Shown here piece by piece: positions 18,500-26,925 of a stretch of DNA of 64,000 nt. The position numbers and the translations under genes are program-made. The stretch's first letter is position 1, and every line of letters begins with the position of its first letter. Below the pieces are notes generated by a model. The model searched no databases, was not told where the DNA came from, and saw only the letters and a program-made list of their open reading frames with translations. The stretch comes from JBPYCR01 sp051846935 (GTDB lineage: Bacteria; Bacillota; Bacilli; Bacillales; Amphibacillaceae), in the NCBI RefSeq assembly GCF_051846935.1, contig NZ_JBPYCS010000015.1:1-64000 (forward strand), given 5' to 3'.

Positions 18500-18771
18500 A
18501 TAAAAAAACTCTCCATCCTATTACGTATAATAAGGGACGAGAGTTACCCGCGTTGCCACCCTGATTGGTGCTCAAAATGCACCCGCTCATGGCATATAAC
18601 GTCTGCAGCACGGCCATACCTACTTGAATGGTTCAGTATAGCTCCTAGAGGATTGTCATTCATCAAGCCGTTGTGTTGAAAATGTTTTCAGCCTAGACAT
18701 TTTCTCTCTTTTCACACCTGAAACTTAATTACTGATCCCTTTTATCGGATTTACAAATATTCGTTAAGTCG
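18500..18771 (-). promoter_or_regulatory. T-box leader of hisS-aspS
   Basis: On the minus strand the leader contains AGGGTGGCAACGCGG (around 18549-18563) and a terminator of AACTCTC with GAGAGTT followed by a T-run (18500-18545). In the context GATGAATGACAATCC, a GAC codon (18657-18655) is the likely specifier, so the leader would sense tRNA-Asp although hisS is the first gene. The specifier was read by analogy with the other two leaders in the window and not from a folded model. Confidence 0.88.
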
Positions 18772-18777
18772 ATTATA

Positions 18778-18806
18778 ATATTACGGTGTCCTGCTAACAT
18801 TGTCAA
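18778..18806 (-). promoter_or_regulatory. Sigma-A promoter of hisS-aspS
   Basis: On the minus strand TTGACA (18806-18801) and TAATAT (18783-18778) are spaced by 17 bases, directly upstream of the T-box leader. The mobile repeat begins 17 bases farther upstream. Confidence 0.8.
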
Positions 18807-18822
18807 GTACGGTTAATGACTG

Positions 18823-19085
18823 GATTGAGTCACGTATTTGTGGGTGTTATTTTAAGAAGTTAAAAAACCTCTCTTTGTATTCGTTAATTTTAGTATTGAT
18901 TCCAACCGACCGCAGTAGATATACACTACGCTTTCCGAGGAGGCTGAAGCCGTGCCCGCGGAAAGCATCCACCTGCAGTGAAAATCAACGGTGTTATTCA
19001 TGTGTATATCGTTCGAAGTAAAATTGATCACATATTATCTAGTTAGATTCGTGCATCTGTTCCCCCACAAACATTTTACTCATAC
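18823..19085 (+). mobile_element. IS256-like MITE, copy 1 (263 bp)
   Basis: The element begins GATTGAGTCACGTATTTGTG and ends CACAAACATTTTACTCATAC. The two ends are imperfect inverted repeats (16 of 22 positions). It is flanked by a 9-bp direct repeat TAATGACTG at 18814-18822 and 19086-19094, a target-site duplication. The centre holds a GC-rich palindrome (GCTTTCCG ... CGGAAAGC). It differs from copy 2 at four positions. No transposase is encoded, so it must be moved in trans. The IS256 link rests on end sequence and duplication length from memory. Confidence 0.85.
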
Positions 19086-19086
19086 T

Positions 19087-19320
19087 AATGACTGACTCAC
19101 GTATTTGTCGGTGGATAATTACAATCTTTAAAAACACGCTTTTGTATAGGCGCTTTTCCAATATGCTCGTACCGCCGTTATCATATTCTTCGCTTATTAG
19201 GGGCTATGCCTCAACTAGTGACGGAGGTGTTATCAACTTTCTAAAATGGAGTTTTGGGTCTTGCTTTTCTTGCTTGTTTTGTAAATTCCATTCGCTAGTA
19301 GCCATGTAAAATAAATTATA
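19087..19320. repeat. Remnant of a related element beside MITE copy 1
   Basis: The sequence from 19089 onward begins GACTCACGTATTTGTCGGTG (at 19093), close to the MITE left end, and its first bases form part of the target duplication of copy 1. Copy 1 therefore appears to have inserted into the end of an older related element. The other end is not recognisable. A minus-strand frame runs about 70 codons with one internal TAG near 19204; its product is not recognised. Confidence 0.4.
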
Positions 19321-19359
19321 ATAAAAAGTTCAACCGTTCTTCCACTCATGAACGGTTGA
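19321..19359 (-). terminator. Terminator of the 57-residue gene
   Basis: On the minus strand TCAACCGTTC pairs perfectly with GAACGGTTGA across a ten-base loop, followed by ACTTTTTAT. The stem includes the last codons and overlaps the stop of the small gene. Confidence 0.75.
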
Positions 19360-19519
19360 TTTTCTTTTTCAACAGTTTTACTTCGCCTAATGTAATTCCA
19401 AATTCTTCTGCAATTTCAATATTACTTCTTTCATTTTCTAATTCCATAAACTGATGGAAATTTATATCATATATATCGTTTGTCTTTAACGCTTGCCAAT
19501 GCTTTTTTTGTACACGCAT
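19346..19519 (-). CDS. Small conserved HTH-like protein (57 aa, YrzK-like by position)
   Basis: The frame starts with ATG at 19519 behind a strong AAGGAGGAATTTTT site. The product starts MRVQKKHWQALKTNDIYDIN, then has ENERSNIEIAEEFGITLGEV, which looks like a sigma-70 region 4 type helix-turn-helix, and ends in a basic KKKINRS. It ends within its own terminator. B. subtilis has a small gene of similar size (yrzK, as I recall) near hisS and yrvJ, so this is probably its counterpart. The function is unknown. The good site, terminator and predicted DNA-binding helix argue that it is real. Confidence 0.75.
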   Translation of the reverse strand: MRVQKKHWQALKTNDIYDINFHQFMELENERSNIEIAEEFGITLGEVKLLKKKINRS

Positions 19520-19594
19520 AAAAATTCCTCCTTATGCGCTTAGTTTTGCCTGATTTACGATAATTTATTATACTGTATAAAACGTCGTTACGAA

Positions 19595-20686
19595 ATGTGG
19601 TGTTCTGTAGTGTATGTTAAATATTTCATATCCTTTTTTATCGTTGTTTCATTATTTGTAAAGGTAGATCCTCTAGCCTTTACTAGCTATGCAACTGAAC
19701 AACAAGCAACAATTATGGCGGATAACTTAAATGTTCGTAGTGGCCCTGGAATAGAATTCGAACCGATTGCCCAAGTACATACAGGTGAGTCGTATACGAT
19801 AATTCAATTGGCTGGAGAATGGGCAGAAATAGAATACAACGGACATACAGCCTGGGTAGCTCGAGAATATATTTTAATGGATGAAGTAGAACAAATAGAA
19901 GCCATGCCGTACCGACAGCTTGAAAAAGGAACTACAATAAAGATTTCACATAATAACACGCACATTCGAAAAAAACCAGCATCCGATAGCAACATTACGC
20001 ACTTCGCTACTAAGGGAGATGCTTATGAGATTGTTGACATACAAGACGAATGGCTTCATGTTAAAAATAATAATGTGAATGGATATATTAAAGAGGACTT
20101 ATTGAATACTACCTTAATACCAGCTATTAAACCTCTGAAAGATAAAATAGTCGTCATTGATGTTGGACATGGGGGCTATGATGTCGGTGCAATTGGAGTA
20201 CAAGGTACATATGAAAAAGAACTAACATTAAGAATTGCAAAGGGACTGCAAAGCCAATTAACAAAGCTCGGTGTTACTTCATATTTAACGAGGACCAAGG
20301 ACACATACGTTTCGCTGTCAAGTAGAGCGAGTCTTGCTAATACAATTAACGCAGATGCATTTATAAGTATTCATTACAATAGCTTTCCAGATTCACCTCA
20401 TGTTGAAGGAATAAGCACGTATTATTATGATGAACATCACCAAAAGCTCGCTAAAAACATACAATACGGACTAACTACTAAAACAGTCGTAAAAGATCGA
20501 GGAGTCGAATTTGGAGATTTTCAAGTATTAAGGCAAAATAATCGGCCATCTGCTTTATTAGAATTAGGATTCATATCGAACCCTCAGCTCGAACACTTAC
20601 TCACAGAAACACCGCATGAACAAAAGCTTATTGAAGGTATTGTTCATGGGTTTACCATTTATTTTACACAAAAAGAACAGATGTGA
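19595..20686 (+). CDS. yrvJ: N-acetylmuramoyl-L-alanine amidase with SH3 domains (YrvJ-like)
   Basis: The secreted enzyme cleaves the bond between muramic acid and the stem peptide. It has an N-terminal signal peptide (hydrophobic residues 8-28), two bacterial SH3 domains (about residues 38-90 and 105-160, each with VRSGP or IRKKP-type cores), and a C-terminal Amidase_3 domain. Zinc ligands are seen in DVGHGGYD, SIHYN and LLELGF. The annotated ATG at 19595 lacks a clear ribosome site; a GTG at 19610 is a possible alternative. The gene is divergent from the small HTH gene and is shorter than B. subtilis YrvJ, with fewer SH3 repeats. Confidence 0.92.
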   Translation: MWCSVVYVKYFISFFIVVSLFVKVDPLAFTSYATEQQATIMADNLNVRSGPGIEFEPIAQVHTGESYTIIQLAGEWAEIEYNGHTAWVAREYILMDEVEQIEAMPYRQLEKGTTIKISHNNTHIRKKPASDSNITHFATKGDAYEIVDIQDEWLHVKNNNVNGYIKEDLLNTTLIPAIKPLKDKIVVIDVGHGGYDVGAIGVQGTYEKELTLRIAKGLQSQLTKLGVTSYLTRTKDTYVSLSSRASLANTINADAFISIHYNSFPDSPHVEGISTYYYDEHHQKLAKNIQYGLTTKTVVKDRGVEFGDFQVLRQNNRPSALLELGFISNPQLEHLLTETPHEQKLIEGIVHGFTIYFTQKEQM

Positions 20687-20716
20687 TTCCAATGAAATCG
20701 CTTCTGTTCTTTTTAT
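20670..20716 (+). terminator. Terminator of the amidase gene
   Basis: AAAAAGAACAGA pairs with TCTGTTCTTTTT around an inner GATT/AATC stem. The left arm is within the last codons of the amidase and the right arm ends in a T-run. Confidence 0.8.
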
Positions 20717-20768
20717 AATGTTTCCGTTTATTATTCGCAATCCATCCGGTGCCTAAAAAATAATAGAA

Positions 20769-21218
20769 TTACTTTTTTTCTTCGCTTTCTAATATAAAGG
20801 TTGCCGGCCCTTTGTTTGTGAAGGTAACGTCCATCATCTCACCAAATTCACCTGTTTCAACATGGATACCTTTTTCCTCGAGCATTTGATTAAATCGATT
20901 ATATAATTCTAGTGCATGATCCGGTGGTGCTGCATTTATAAAGCTTGGACGTCTTCCCTTTCGTGTGTCACCATATAATGTAAATTGTGAAATCGATAAA
21001 ACACTTCCACCAACATCTAATAAGGATCGGTTCATGCGATTTTCATCATCCTCAAATATCCGAAGGTGAATGATTTTATTTACTAAATAAGCTACATCTT
21101 CTTCTGTATCTTCATGCGTAACACCGACCAATAGTACGAACCCATGTTGGATCTGTCCAACCATTTGACGAGCCACTGTTACGCTCGCATTTTCGGCTCG
21201 TTGTAGTACAATTCGCAT
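20769..21218 (-). CDS. dtd: D-aminoacyl-tRNA deacylase
   Basis: Dtd hydrolyses D-aminoacyl-tRNAs and mischarged glycyl-tRNA-Ala. The 149-residue protein starts MRIVLQRAENASVTV at ATG 21218, eight bases after GGAG. The signature motifs SQFTLYGDTRKGRRPSF and TNKGPATFILES (the Gly-cisPro motif) are both present. It lies just downstream of relA, the conserved relA-dtd pair of Firmicutes, and the two are probably cotranscribed. Confidence 0.95.
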   Translation of the reverse strand: MRIVLQRAENASVTVARQMVGQIQHGFVLLVGVTHEDTEEDVAYLVNKIIHLRIFEDDENRMNRSLLDVGGSVLSISQFTLYGDTRKGRRPSFINAAPPDHALELYNRFNQMLEEKGIHVETGEFGEMMDVTFTNKGPATFILESEEKK

Positions 21219-21258
21219 CCTCTCGTCTCCTTCGAACTCCATCGATCCTATTTAATAA

Positions 21259-23463
21259 TTAATGTATTGTTCTTGTTACCGTATACACATCTTGTATTCG
21301 TTTAATGCGATCGACAATTTGTTGTAAGTGTCCTATATTTTTGATTAAGATTGTTAAATGAATGACGGCCATTTTATTTCGGTCAGACCTGCCAGTAACT
21401 TGAGTAATCGTAGTTTTTGATTCATTTATTGCTTGTAAAATTTCATTTAATAACCCATGACGATCAAAACCGGATATTTCTAAATCAAGATGATATTCTT
21501 TCGTATCAGTAGTTTCACTTTTCCATTCAACATGTAAAAAGCGTTCTTTCGCTTCTTCTGTTTGAATATTCGGACAATCGGCACGGTGAACGGAAACCCC
21601 TCTGCCTTTCGTAATGTAGCCAACAATCGGATCCCCTGGTACAGGGTTACAACATCTAGACAACCGAACAAGTAGATTTTCGACTCCTTCTACTTTAATG
21701 CCGGAGTCACGTCTTTTCGATCTAGAATTTACTTTTTCTTCTTTCTTTACTTCATCAATCGTTGATTGTAAATCCTGCTCTTTTTTTCTTGTCTGTCTTA
21801 GCTTTTCCGTTAAACGTGTAGCAATTAGAGCTGCGGTTATACCTTGGTAGCCAACCGCGGCGTACATATCTTCTTCACTTGTAAAGTTAAACTTCTCAAA
21901 AATACGCTCCAGATTTTCTTGTATAATAACATCTTTTATTGTAAATCCTAACGCTTCAATCTCTTTTTCAACTTGTTCTTTACCTTTTATTATGTTATCA
22001 TCGCGCTTTTGTTTTTTAAAAAAATGCTTAATTTTATTTTTAGCTTGCGACGTTTGCGTAATCTTTAGCCAGTCTTGTGATGGCCCATAAGAATGTTTGG
22101 AGGTCATTACTTCTACAATGTCGCCATTTTTCAATTTGTAGTCTAACGGTTCCATTTTACCGTTTATTCGGGCACCTACCGTCTTATTCCCGATTTCAGT
22201 ATGAATTCGATAAGCGAAATCTAAAGGAATCGATCCGTTAGGCAGCTCAATTACATCGCCCTTCGGTGTAAATACGTATACCATATCGGAAAAGAGATCA
22301 ACCTTTAGTGACTCAACAAATTCTTCGGCATCATGTGTTTCATTTTGCCATTCCAATATTTCTCTAAACCAGGTTAATTTCTCCTCAAACGACTTCTTAT
22401 CTTTACTAATTTGCTTTCCTTCTTTGTATGCCCAATGGGCTGCAATTCCATATTCCGCAATTTCATGCATATCTTTCGTTCGGATTTGGACCTCTAACGG
22501 ATCGCCTTTAGGACCAATTACAGTCGTATGCAACGACTGATAAAGATTTGGTTTAGGCATTGCTATATAATCCTTAAATCGACCTGGCATCGGTTTCCAG
22601 CATGTATGGATAATACCGAGAACGGCATAACAATCTTTTATGCTATTAACTATTATCCGCACAGCTAATAAGTCATATATTTCGTTAAACTGGACCTTTT
22701 GTTTCACCATTTTCCGATATATACTATACAAGTGCTTCGGTCTGCCAGACAATTCTGCTTCGATGTGTACTTTCTTTAATTGATCAGCAACTTCAACCAT
22801 AACCTCATCAATATATGATTCCCGTTCGTTTCGTTTTTGTTTCATTAATTGTACAATTCGATAATATTGTTGCGGATTTAAATATCGTAAAGCTGTATCC
22901 TCCAGCTCCCATTTAATTGTTGACATCCCAAGGCGGTGGGCCAATGGAGCAAATATTTCCAGCGTCTCATTCGCAATTCTCCGCTGCTTTTCTGGTGCTA
23001 AATGCTTTAATGTTCGCATATTGTGCAAACGATCCGCCAATTTAATTAAAATGACCCGAATATCCTTTGCCATTGCAACAAACATTTTACGGTGATTTTC
23101 AGCTTGGATAGCTTCCTTTGATTTATATTTGATTTTACCTAATTTAGTTACACCATCAACGAGCATCGCTACTTCATGATTAAAGGCCGATTCAATAGCT
23201 TCGAGTGATACATCTGTATCCTCTACAACGTCATGCAAAAAACCGCCGGCTATTGTTTCCGGATCCATTTCAAGCTCTACTAATATTCCTGCAACTTGAA
23301 TCGGATGAACGATATAAGATTCACCCGATTTTCGGTATTGTTCCTTATGTGCCTCTTCTGCAAATTCATATGCCCGTCGTATAAATTCAGTATCATCTGC
23401 TGTTAGATAGTTACTCGCCTGTGCGATAACCTGTTCACTTGTTAAATTTTCATCTTTAGCCAC
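21259..23463 (-). CDS. relA: Bifunctional (p)ppGpp synthetase/hydrolase RelA
   Basis: The Rel protein makes and degrades (p)ppGpp in the stringent response. The 734-residue protein has an HD hydrolase domain with intact HDVVEDTD (about residue 76), a synthetase domain (SGRPKHLYSIYRKM, DLLAVRII), TGS, zinc-finger CNPVPGD and C-terminal ACT regions. Intact HD residues point to a bifunctional enzyme. The GTG start at 23463 follows AAAGGTGA. It is followed by dtd. Confidence 0.96.
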   Translation of the reverse strand: MAKDENLTSEQVIAQASNYLTADDTEFIRRAYEFAEEAHKEQYRKSGESYIVHPIQVAGILVELEMDPETIAGGFLHDVVEDTDVSLEAIESAFNHEVAMLVDGVTKLGKIKYKSKEAIQAENHRKMFVAMAKDIRVILIKLADRLHNMRTLKHLAPEKQRRIANETLEIFAPLAHRLGMSTIKWELEDTALRYLNPQQYYRIVQLMKQKRNERESYIDEVMVEVADQLKKVHIEAELSGRPKHLYSIYRKMVKQKVQFNEIYDLLAVRIIVNSIKDCYAVLGIIHTCWKPMPGRFKDYIAMPKPNLYQSLHTTVIGPKGDPLEVQIRTKDMHEIAEYGIAAHWAYKEGKQISKDKKSFEEKLTWFREILEWQNETHDAEEFVESLKVDLFSDMVYVFTPKGDVIELPNGSIPLDFAYRIHTEIGNKTVGARINGKMEPLDYKLKNGDIVEVMTSKHSYGPSQDWLKITQTSQAKNKIKHFFKKQKRDDNIIKGKEQVEKEIEALGFTIKDVIIQENLERIFEKFNFTSEEDMYAAVGYQGITAALIATRLTEKLRQTRKKEQDLQSTIDEVKKEEKVNSRSKRRDSGIKVEGVENLLVRLSRCCNPVPGDPIVGYITKGRGVSVHRADCPNIQTEEAKERFLHVEWKSETTDTKEYHLDLEISGFDRHGLLNEILQAINESKTTITQVTGRSDRNKMAVIHLTILIKNIGHLQQIVDRIKRIQDVYTVTRTIH

Positions 23464-23571
23464 ATAATCACCTTTTTATTCGCTATTAAAAATAACTAAA
23501 CGTATATTTACTGTTTTACATAGTATTGAAAAAATTCATTAAAAAGTAAAGCAAAAACGTACAAAAGTTTT

Positions 23572-23612
23572 ATATAAGAATAGGCCTGACTTTCAGCGTT
23601 GTAAGTCAGACC
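23572..23612 (-). terminator. Probable terminator between apt and relA
   Basis: On the minus strand GGTCTGACTT pairs with AAGTCAGGCC around a ten-base loop, followed by a weakly T-rich TATTCTTATAT. It would separate recJ-apt from relA-dtd. Confidence 0.6.
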
Positions 23613-23628
23613 TTAACACTACTTTTTT

Positions 23629-24141
23629 CTAATAACGCATGAGTGTTAAAACATCATAATTCTTTAGCTTCTCCATCCCATTTAGGTAGGAAAGCTCTAT
23701 TAAAAAGGCACATCCTGCAACGACCCCACCTAATTGCTCAACTAAATTAATCGTAGCTTCAATTGTACCACCAGTTGCTAATAAGTCGTCCGTAATTAAT
23801 ACGCGTTGTCCCGGCTTGACCGCGTCCTTATGTATCGTCAATACATTTTCGCCATACTCTAGACCGTAGTCGACCTTTATTACTTCACGTGGCAACTTTC
23901 CTTCTTTTCGAACTGGGACAAATCCAGTTTCCAAAGCATACGCAACAGGGCACCCTATAATAAACCCTCTTGCCTCTGGTCCTACAATAATATCTACTTC
24001 CTTTTGTTTTGCATAATCAATTATTTCATCAATAGCTTGTTTGTACGCTTGTCCATTATTCATTAATGGGGTAATATCTTTAAACTGTATGCCCTCTTTA
24101 GGCCAGTTCTGAACAATTTTAATGTGCTGCTTAAAATCCAT
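23629..24141 (-). CDS. apt: Adenine phosphoribosyltransferase
   Basis: Apt salvages adenine by transferring it to PRPP to form AMP. The 170-residue protein carries the PRPP-binding motif VLITDDLLATGGT and the family N-terminus with NWPKEGIQFKDITPL; length equals that of B. subtilis Apt. The ATG at 24141 has AAGGAGG upstream, and the start overlaps the recJ stop by 11 bases, so translation is coupled. Confidence 0.96.
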   Translation of the reverse strand: MDFKQHIKIVQNWPKEGIQFKDITPLMNNGQAYKQAIDEIIDYAKQKEVDIIVGPEARGFIIGCPVAYALETGFVPVRKEGKLPREVIKVDYGLEYGENVLTIHKDAVKPGQRVLITDDLLATGGTIEATINLVEQLGGVVAGCAFLIELSYLNGMEKLKNYDVLTLMRY

Positions 24142-26467
24142 ATACTACTTCCTCCTTAGGAGTTTCCACGCTTGAAAGACAGTTTGAAAACCATTCCTTT
24201 AATTGCTGATAATTTGAATAATAAAGTTCTTCTTCGATTTCAGCACGAGTAAGTTGTGCCCTATACAAAACCGAATCGTGTAAGTTTCGTTTTTTTATAT
24301 TTGTATTCAAGTGGAGTATATCGTCGTTTTTATACGATATAAACCCTAATTCTATAAAGACCTCTATAATAAAATGCAACCTTTCTTTCGACCAGCCCTT
24401 ATGCTTGAGAATAAAAGCTTGTTCCTTTTCTAAATGGATTTCCTTTCGTTGCAATAAGAAAGCATAAAGCCATTTAAATGCCGCTCGATCAGGCAGTCCA
24501 TCTAAAAAAGAACTTGTTTTTACGGAATAGCTTGCATGAATGATCGTTGGTTGTGTCTTATTAATAATTTCTCGTAATTTGTCTAAGCTCGGTGGTAAAT
24601 CAAAAATAAATAAAGTATCGTAAGCTTGGAGATGATCTGTTTTTGCTCCGTACGTTAGTTGATCAACTGCTTCTTGTTGCTCACCAATCGAGTATGGTTC
24701 GTTACCGATAAGTAAATGGGTATTGTTTGCCAACACATAATTTTCTAACTCGGAACGGTTTTTTCTCCCACGATGATCAAAAAGTTGCCATTCTTCTACT
24801 TTTATATCTTCTATGATGAATTGTGGTTTTTTATTGCCATTCCATTCATTAATGCCGAGCTCGCCTACGATAGAAACAGGTGTATTGCCAGCGATTTTGT
24901 AAAATAAATCTCCTTTACGAAAACCGACTCCATCAACCCACTGTCCATTACTTTTAAATTGCAGCTTTAAATGGTTTTTCGTTGCTCCCATTTGTTTTAT
25001 TTGAGCAGGAACTTCATTTATATGAAATATCGGCTTTGGATTTTTCATCCCAAATGGTGCCAGCTTATTCACTTTATGGACGAGCTGTTCGTTAACTTCT
25101 GATAATTTAACTGTTTTACTCACTTCGATAACTTGCTTGAAATCTTCTTCAGTTAATTGTTCCGCAATCTGACAATTTAAATAGTCTTTAATTTGCTGTA
25201 AGTTTTCAATAGGAAACGTCATACCTGCCGCCTGAGAATGTCCACCAAAATGCGTAAATAATGTTCTGATTTCCATACAGCTTTTAAACAAATTAAAGGC
25301 TGGAATACTTCTCGCAGATCCTTTAAGTTGTCCTGTATCTTCTTGAACAGTTAGAACAATCGTTGGACGGTCGTATTTTTGTACGAGGCGTGATGCTACA
25401 ATACCTAGTACTCCTTCGTTCCAGCCTTCTTTATAAACAATAATAATACCGTCTTGTTTTTCGTTCTCTAGTAGTTTGTCGGCTTCTTTAACAATTTTCG
25501 CAACGATCTGCTGACGTTCTTGGTTAATAGCGTTTACTTCTTGTGCAATATCATCCGCTTGCTGCTTGCTTGTTGTTAAAAGCAATTTCACTACAAACTC
25601 AGCATTTTGTAACCTGCCAACAGCATTAATTCGTGGTGCAATTAAGAATCCAATCGTCTCCTCTGTCAGTACTTCTTCTATTCCACAACTTTTCATTAGC
25701 GCCTGCAAGCCAATATTTTTTGTCGTTTGTAGAGCACGTAAGCCATAGTACGCTAAAATTCGGTTCTCGTCCTGAAGCGGAACTAAATCTGCGATTGTTC
25801 CAATTGCGACAAGATCCAAAAATTGCTCAGGGAAGTAACCGAGTAAGTGTTGCGCAAACTTAAATGCAACACCAACACCTGCCAGTTCTTTAAATGTATA
25901 CTCTGGAGAGTACTTTGGATGGATGATAGCGAGCGCGTCTGGTAATTCGTCTTGAATTTCATGGTGATCCGTAATTATTAAATCAATACCAAGCTCCTTT
26001 GCAATCAAAGCTTCATGCACCGATGCAATTCCAGTATCGACCGTAATAATCAATTGAAAACCTTGATTTGCCGCTTTTTTAAAAGCTTCCTCGTTTGGCC
26101 CATACCCCTCTGTAAAGCGATTCGGTATATAATAGTCACAATTTGCTCCAAGCTCGATTAGTGTGTGCATTAAGAGTGCGGTCGAGCACACCCCATCTGC
26201 ATCATAATCTCCAAAGACAAGTATTTTTTCTTGAGCTTCTACTGCCTTAAACACGCGCTCGGAAGCGATATTAATCATTGCCAAATTACTCGGACATTGT
26301 AAATTTTCAATATTTGGGTTTAAAAAACGGTGAGCAGCTTCTTCTGTATAGATCCCTCGCTGCTTAAGAAGCTCTCCAATAAATGAATTTGATTCGTTTA
26401 CATCTAGTTGTTCCTGCAATTTATTTTTTGATTCAATAAATTGCCAGTTAGCCTTACTCTTTAACAT
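24131..26467 (-). CDS. recJ: Single-stranded-DNA-specific exonuclease RecJ
   Basis: RecJ degrades single-stranded DNA 5' to 3' in recombination and mismatch repair. The 778-residue protein has DHH phosphoesterase motifs (LVFGDYDADGVCST near residue 82, ITVDTGI, LIITDHHE), a DHHA1 domain with GGHSQAAG, an OB domain (about residues 460-570), and the extra C-terminal domain found in Bacillus RecJ. Start ATG 26467 has AGGAG at seven bases. It overlaps apt. Confidence 0.95.
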   Translation of the reverse strand: MLKSKANWQFIESKNKLQEQLDVNESNSFIGELLKQRGIYTEEAAHRFLNPNIENLQCPSNLAMINIASERVFKAVEAQEKILVFGDYDADGVCSTALLMHTLIELGANCDYYIPNRFTEGYGPNEEAFKKAANQGFQLIITVDTGIASVHEALIAKELGIDLIITDHHEIQDELPDALAIIHPKYSPEYTFKELAGVGVAFKFAQHLLGYFPEQFLDLVAIGTIADLVPLQDENRILAYYGLRALQTTKNIGLQALMKSCGIEEVLTEETIGFLIAPRINAVGRLQNAEFVVKLLLTTSKQQADDIAQEVNAINQERQQIVAKIVKEADKLLENEKQDGIIIVYKEGWNEGVLGIVASRLVQKYDRPTIVLTVQEDTGQLKGSARSIPAFNLFKSCMEIRTLFTHFGGHSQAAGMTFPIENLQQIKDYLNCQIAEQLTEEDFKQVIEVSKTVKLSEVNEQLVHKVNKLAPFGMKNPKPIFHINEVPAQIKQMGATKNHLKLQFKSNGQWVDGVGFRKGDLFYKIAGNTPVSIVGELGINEWNGNKKPQFIIEDIKVEEWQLFDHRGRKNRSELENYVLANNTHLLIGNEPYSIGEQQEAVDQLTYGAKTDHLQAYDTLFIFDLPPSLDKLREIINKTQPTIIHASYSVKTSSFLDGLPDRAAFKWLYAFLLQRKEIHLEKEQAFILKHKGWSKERLHFIIEVFIELGFISYKNDDILHLNTNIKKRNLHDSVLYRAQLTRAEIEEELYYSNYQQLKEWFSNCLSSVETPKEEVVYGF

Positions 26468-26536
26468 ACAGTCACTCCTGACGAATTTATTATATAAAAG
26501 TAGAGCAAGGAGCGCAATTTCAAAGGAGGCGATACT

Positions 26537-26830
26537 TTATTCTTGGATATCCTCTTCGTGTAATTGATGCTCGTTTACTATCGCTTCTTTTTCTTCAATA
26601 TCTGCTTTCAAAGCTTTAATTTCACGTTGTAAACGAACGATTTTCAAGCTACCTGCGATTGTAGTTACGAGGCAACCGAGCAGTACAGAGAATAAAATCA
26701 CTAAAATTAATGGTGATTCTCCACTCCAAAATAAATAATTGACTTCCACACTACTCGTATTCAACAATGCAAAAACGGATATTACGATAATAAAGATAAT
26801 CGTTAAGATTACATAAGTTTGTCCTTTCAC
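26537..26830 (-). CDS. lapA: LapA family membrane protein (DUF1049, YrvD-like)
   Basis: The 97-residue protein has two membrane segments (about residues 5-25 and 38-62) separated by NTSSVEVNYLFWSGE, followed by a basic then acidic coiled-coil tail (LQREIKALKADIEEKEAIV). This matches the LapA/YciM-partner family (DUF1049). In E. coli LapA takes part in lipopolysaccharide assembly regulation; that role cannot apply in a Gram-positive, so its role here is unknown. It starts with GTG after AGGAGG. It lies between secDF and recJ as in other Bacillaceae. Confidence 0.85.
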   Translation of the reverse strand: MKGQTYVILTIIFIIVISVFALLNTSSVEVNYLFWSGESPLILVILFSVLLGCLVTTIAGSLKIVRLQREIKALKADIEEKEAIVNEHQLHEEDIQE

Positions 26831-26854
26831 GCTATACCTCCTGCATACTCATAT

Positions 26855-26910
26855 TAGAAAACATACCCAAACACCGAGCTGCAATATATTTTGCATCGAC
26901 GTATTTGGGC
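26855..26910 (-). terminator. Terminator of secDF
   Basis: On the minus strand CCCAAATAC pairs with GTGTTTGGG (one G-U) with an inner partly paired loop, followed by TATGTTTTCT. It lies between secDF and lapA. Confidence 0.55.
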
Positions 26911-26925
26911 ACATTTTATTACTTA

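Noticed and set aside
18800..19021. 73-codon plus-strand frame in MITE copy 1 and its parallel in copy 3
   Set aside because: It begins in the flanking DNA, does not keep its length in all copies, and has no ribosome site. The element is treated as non-coding.
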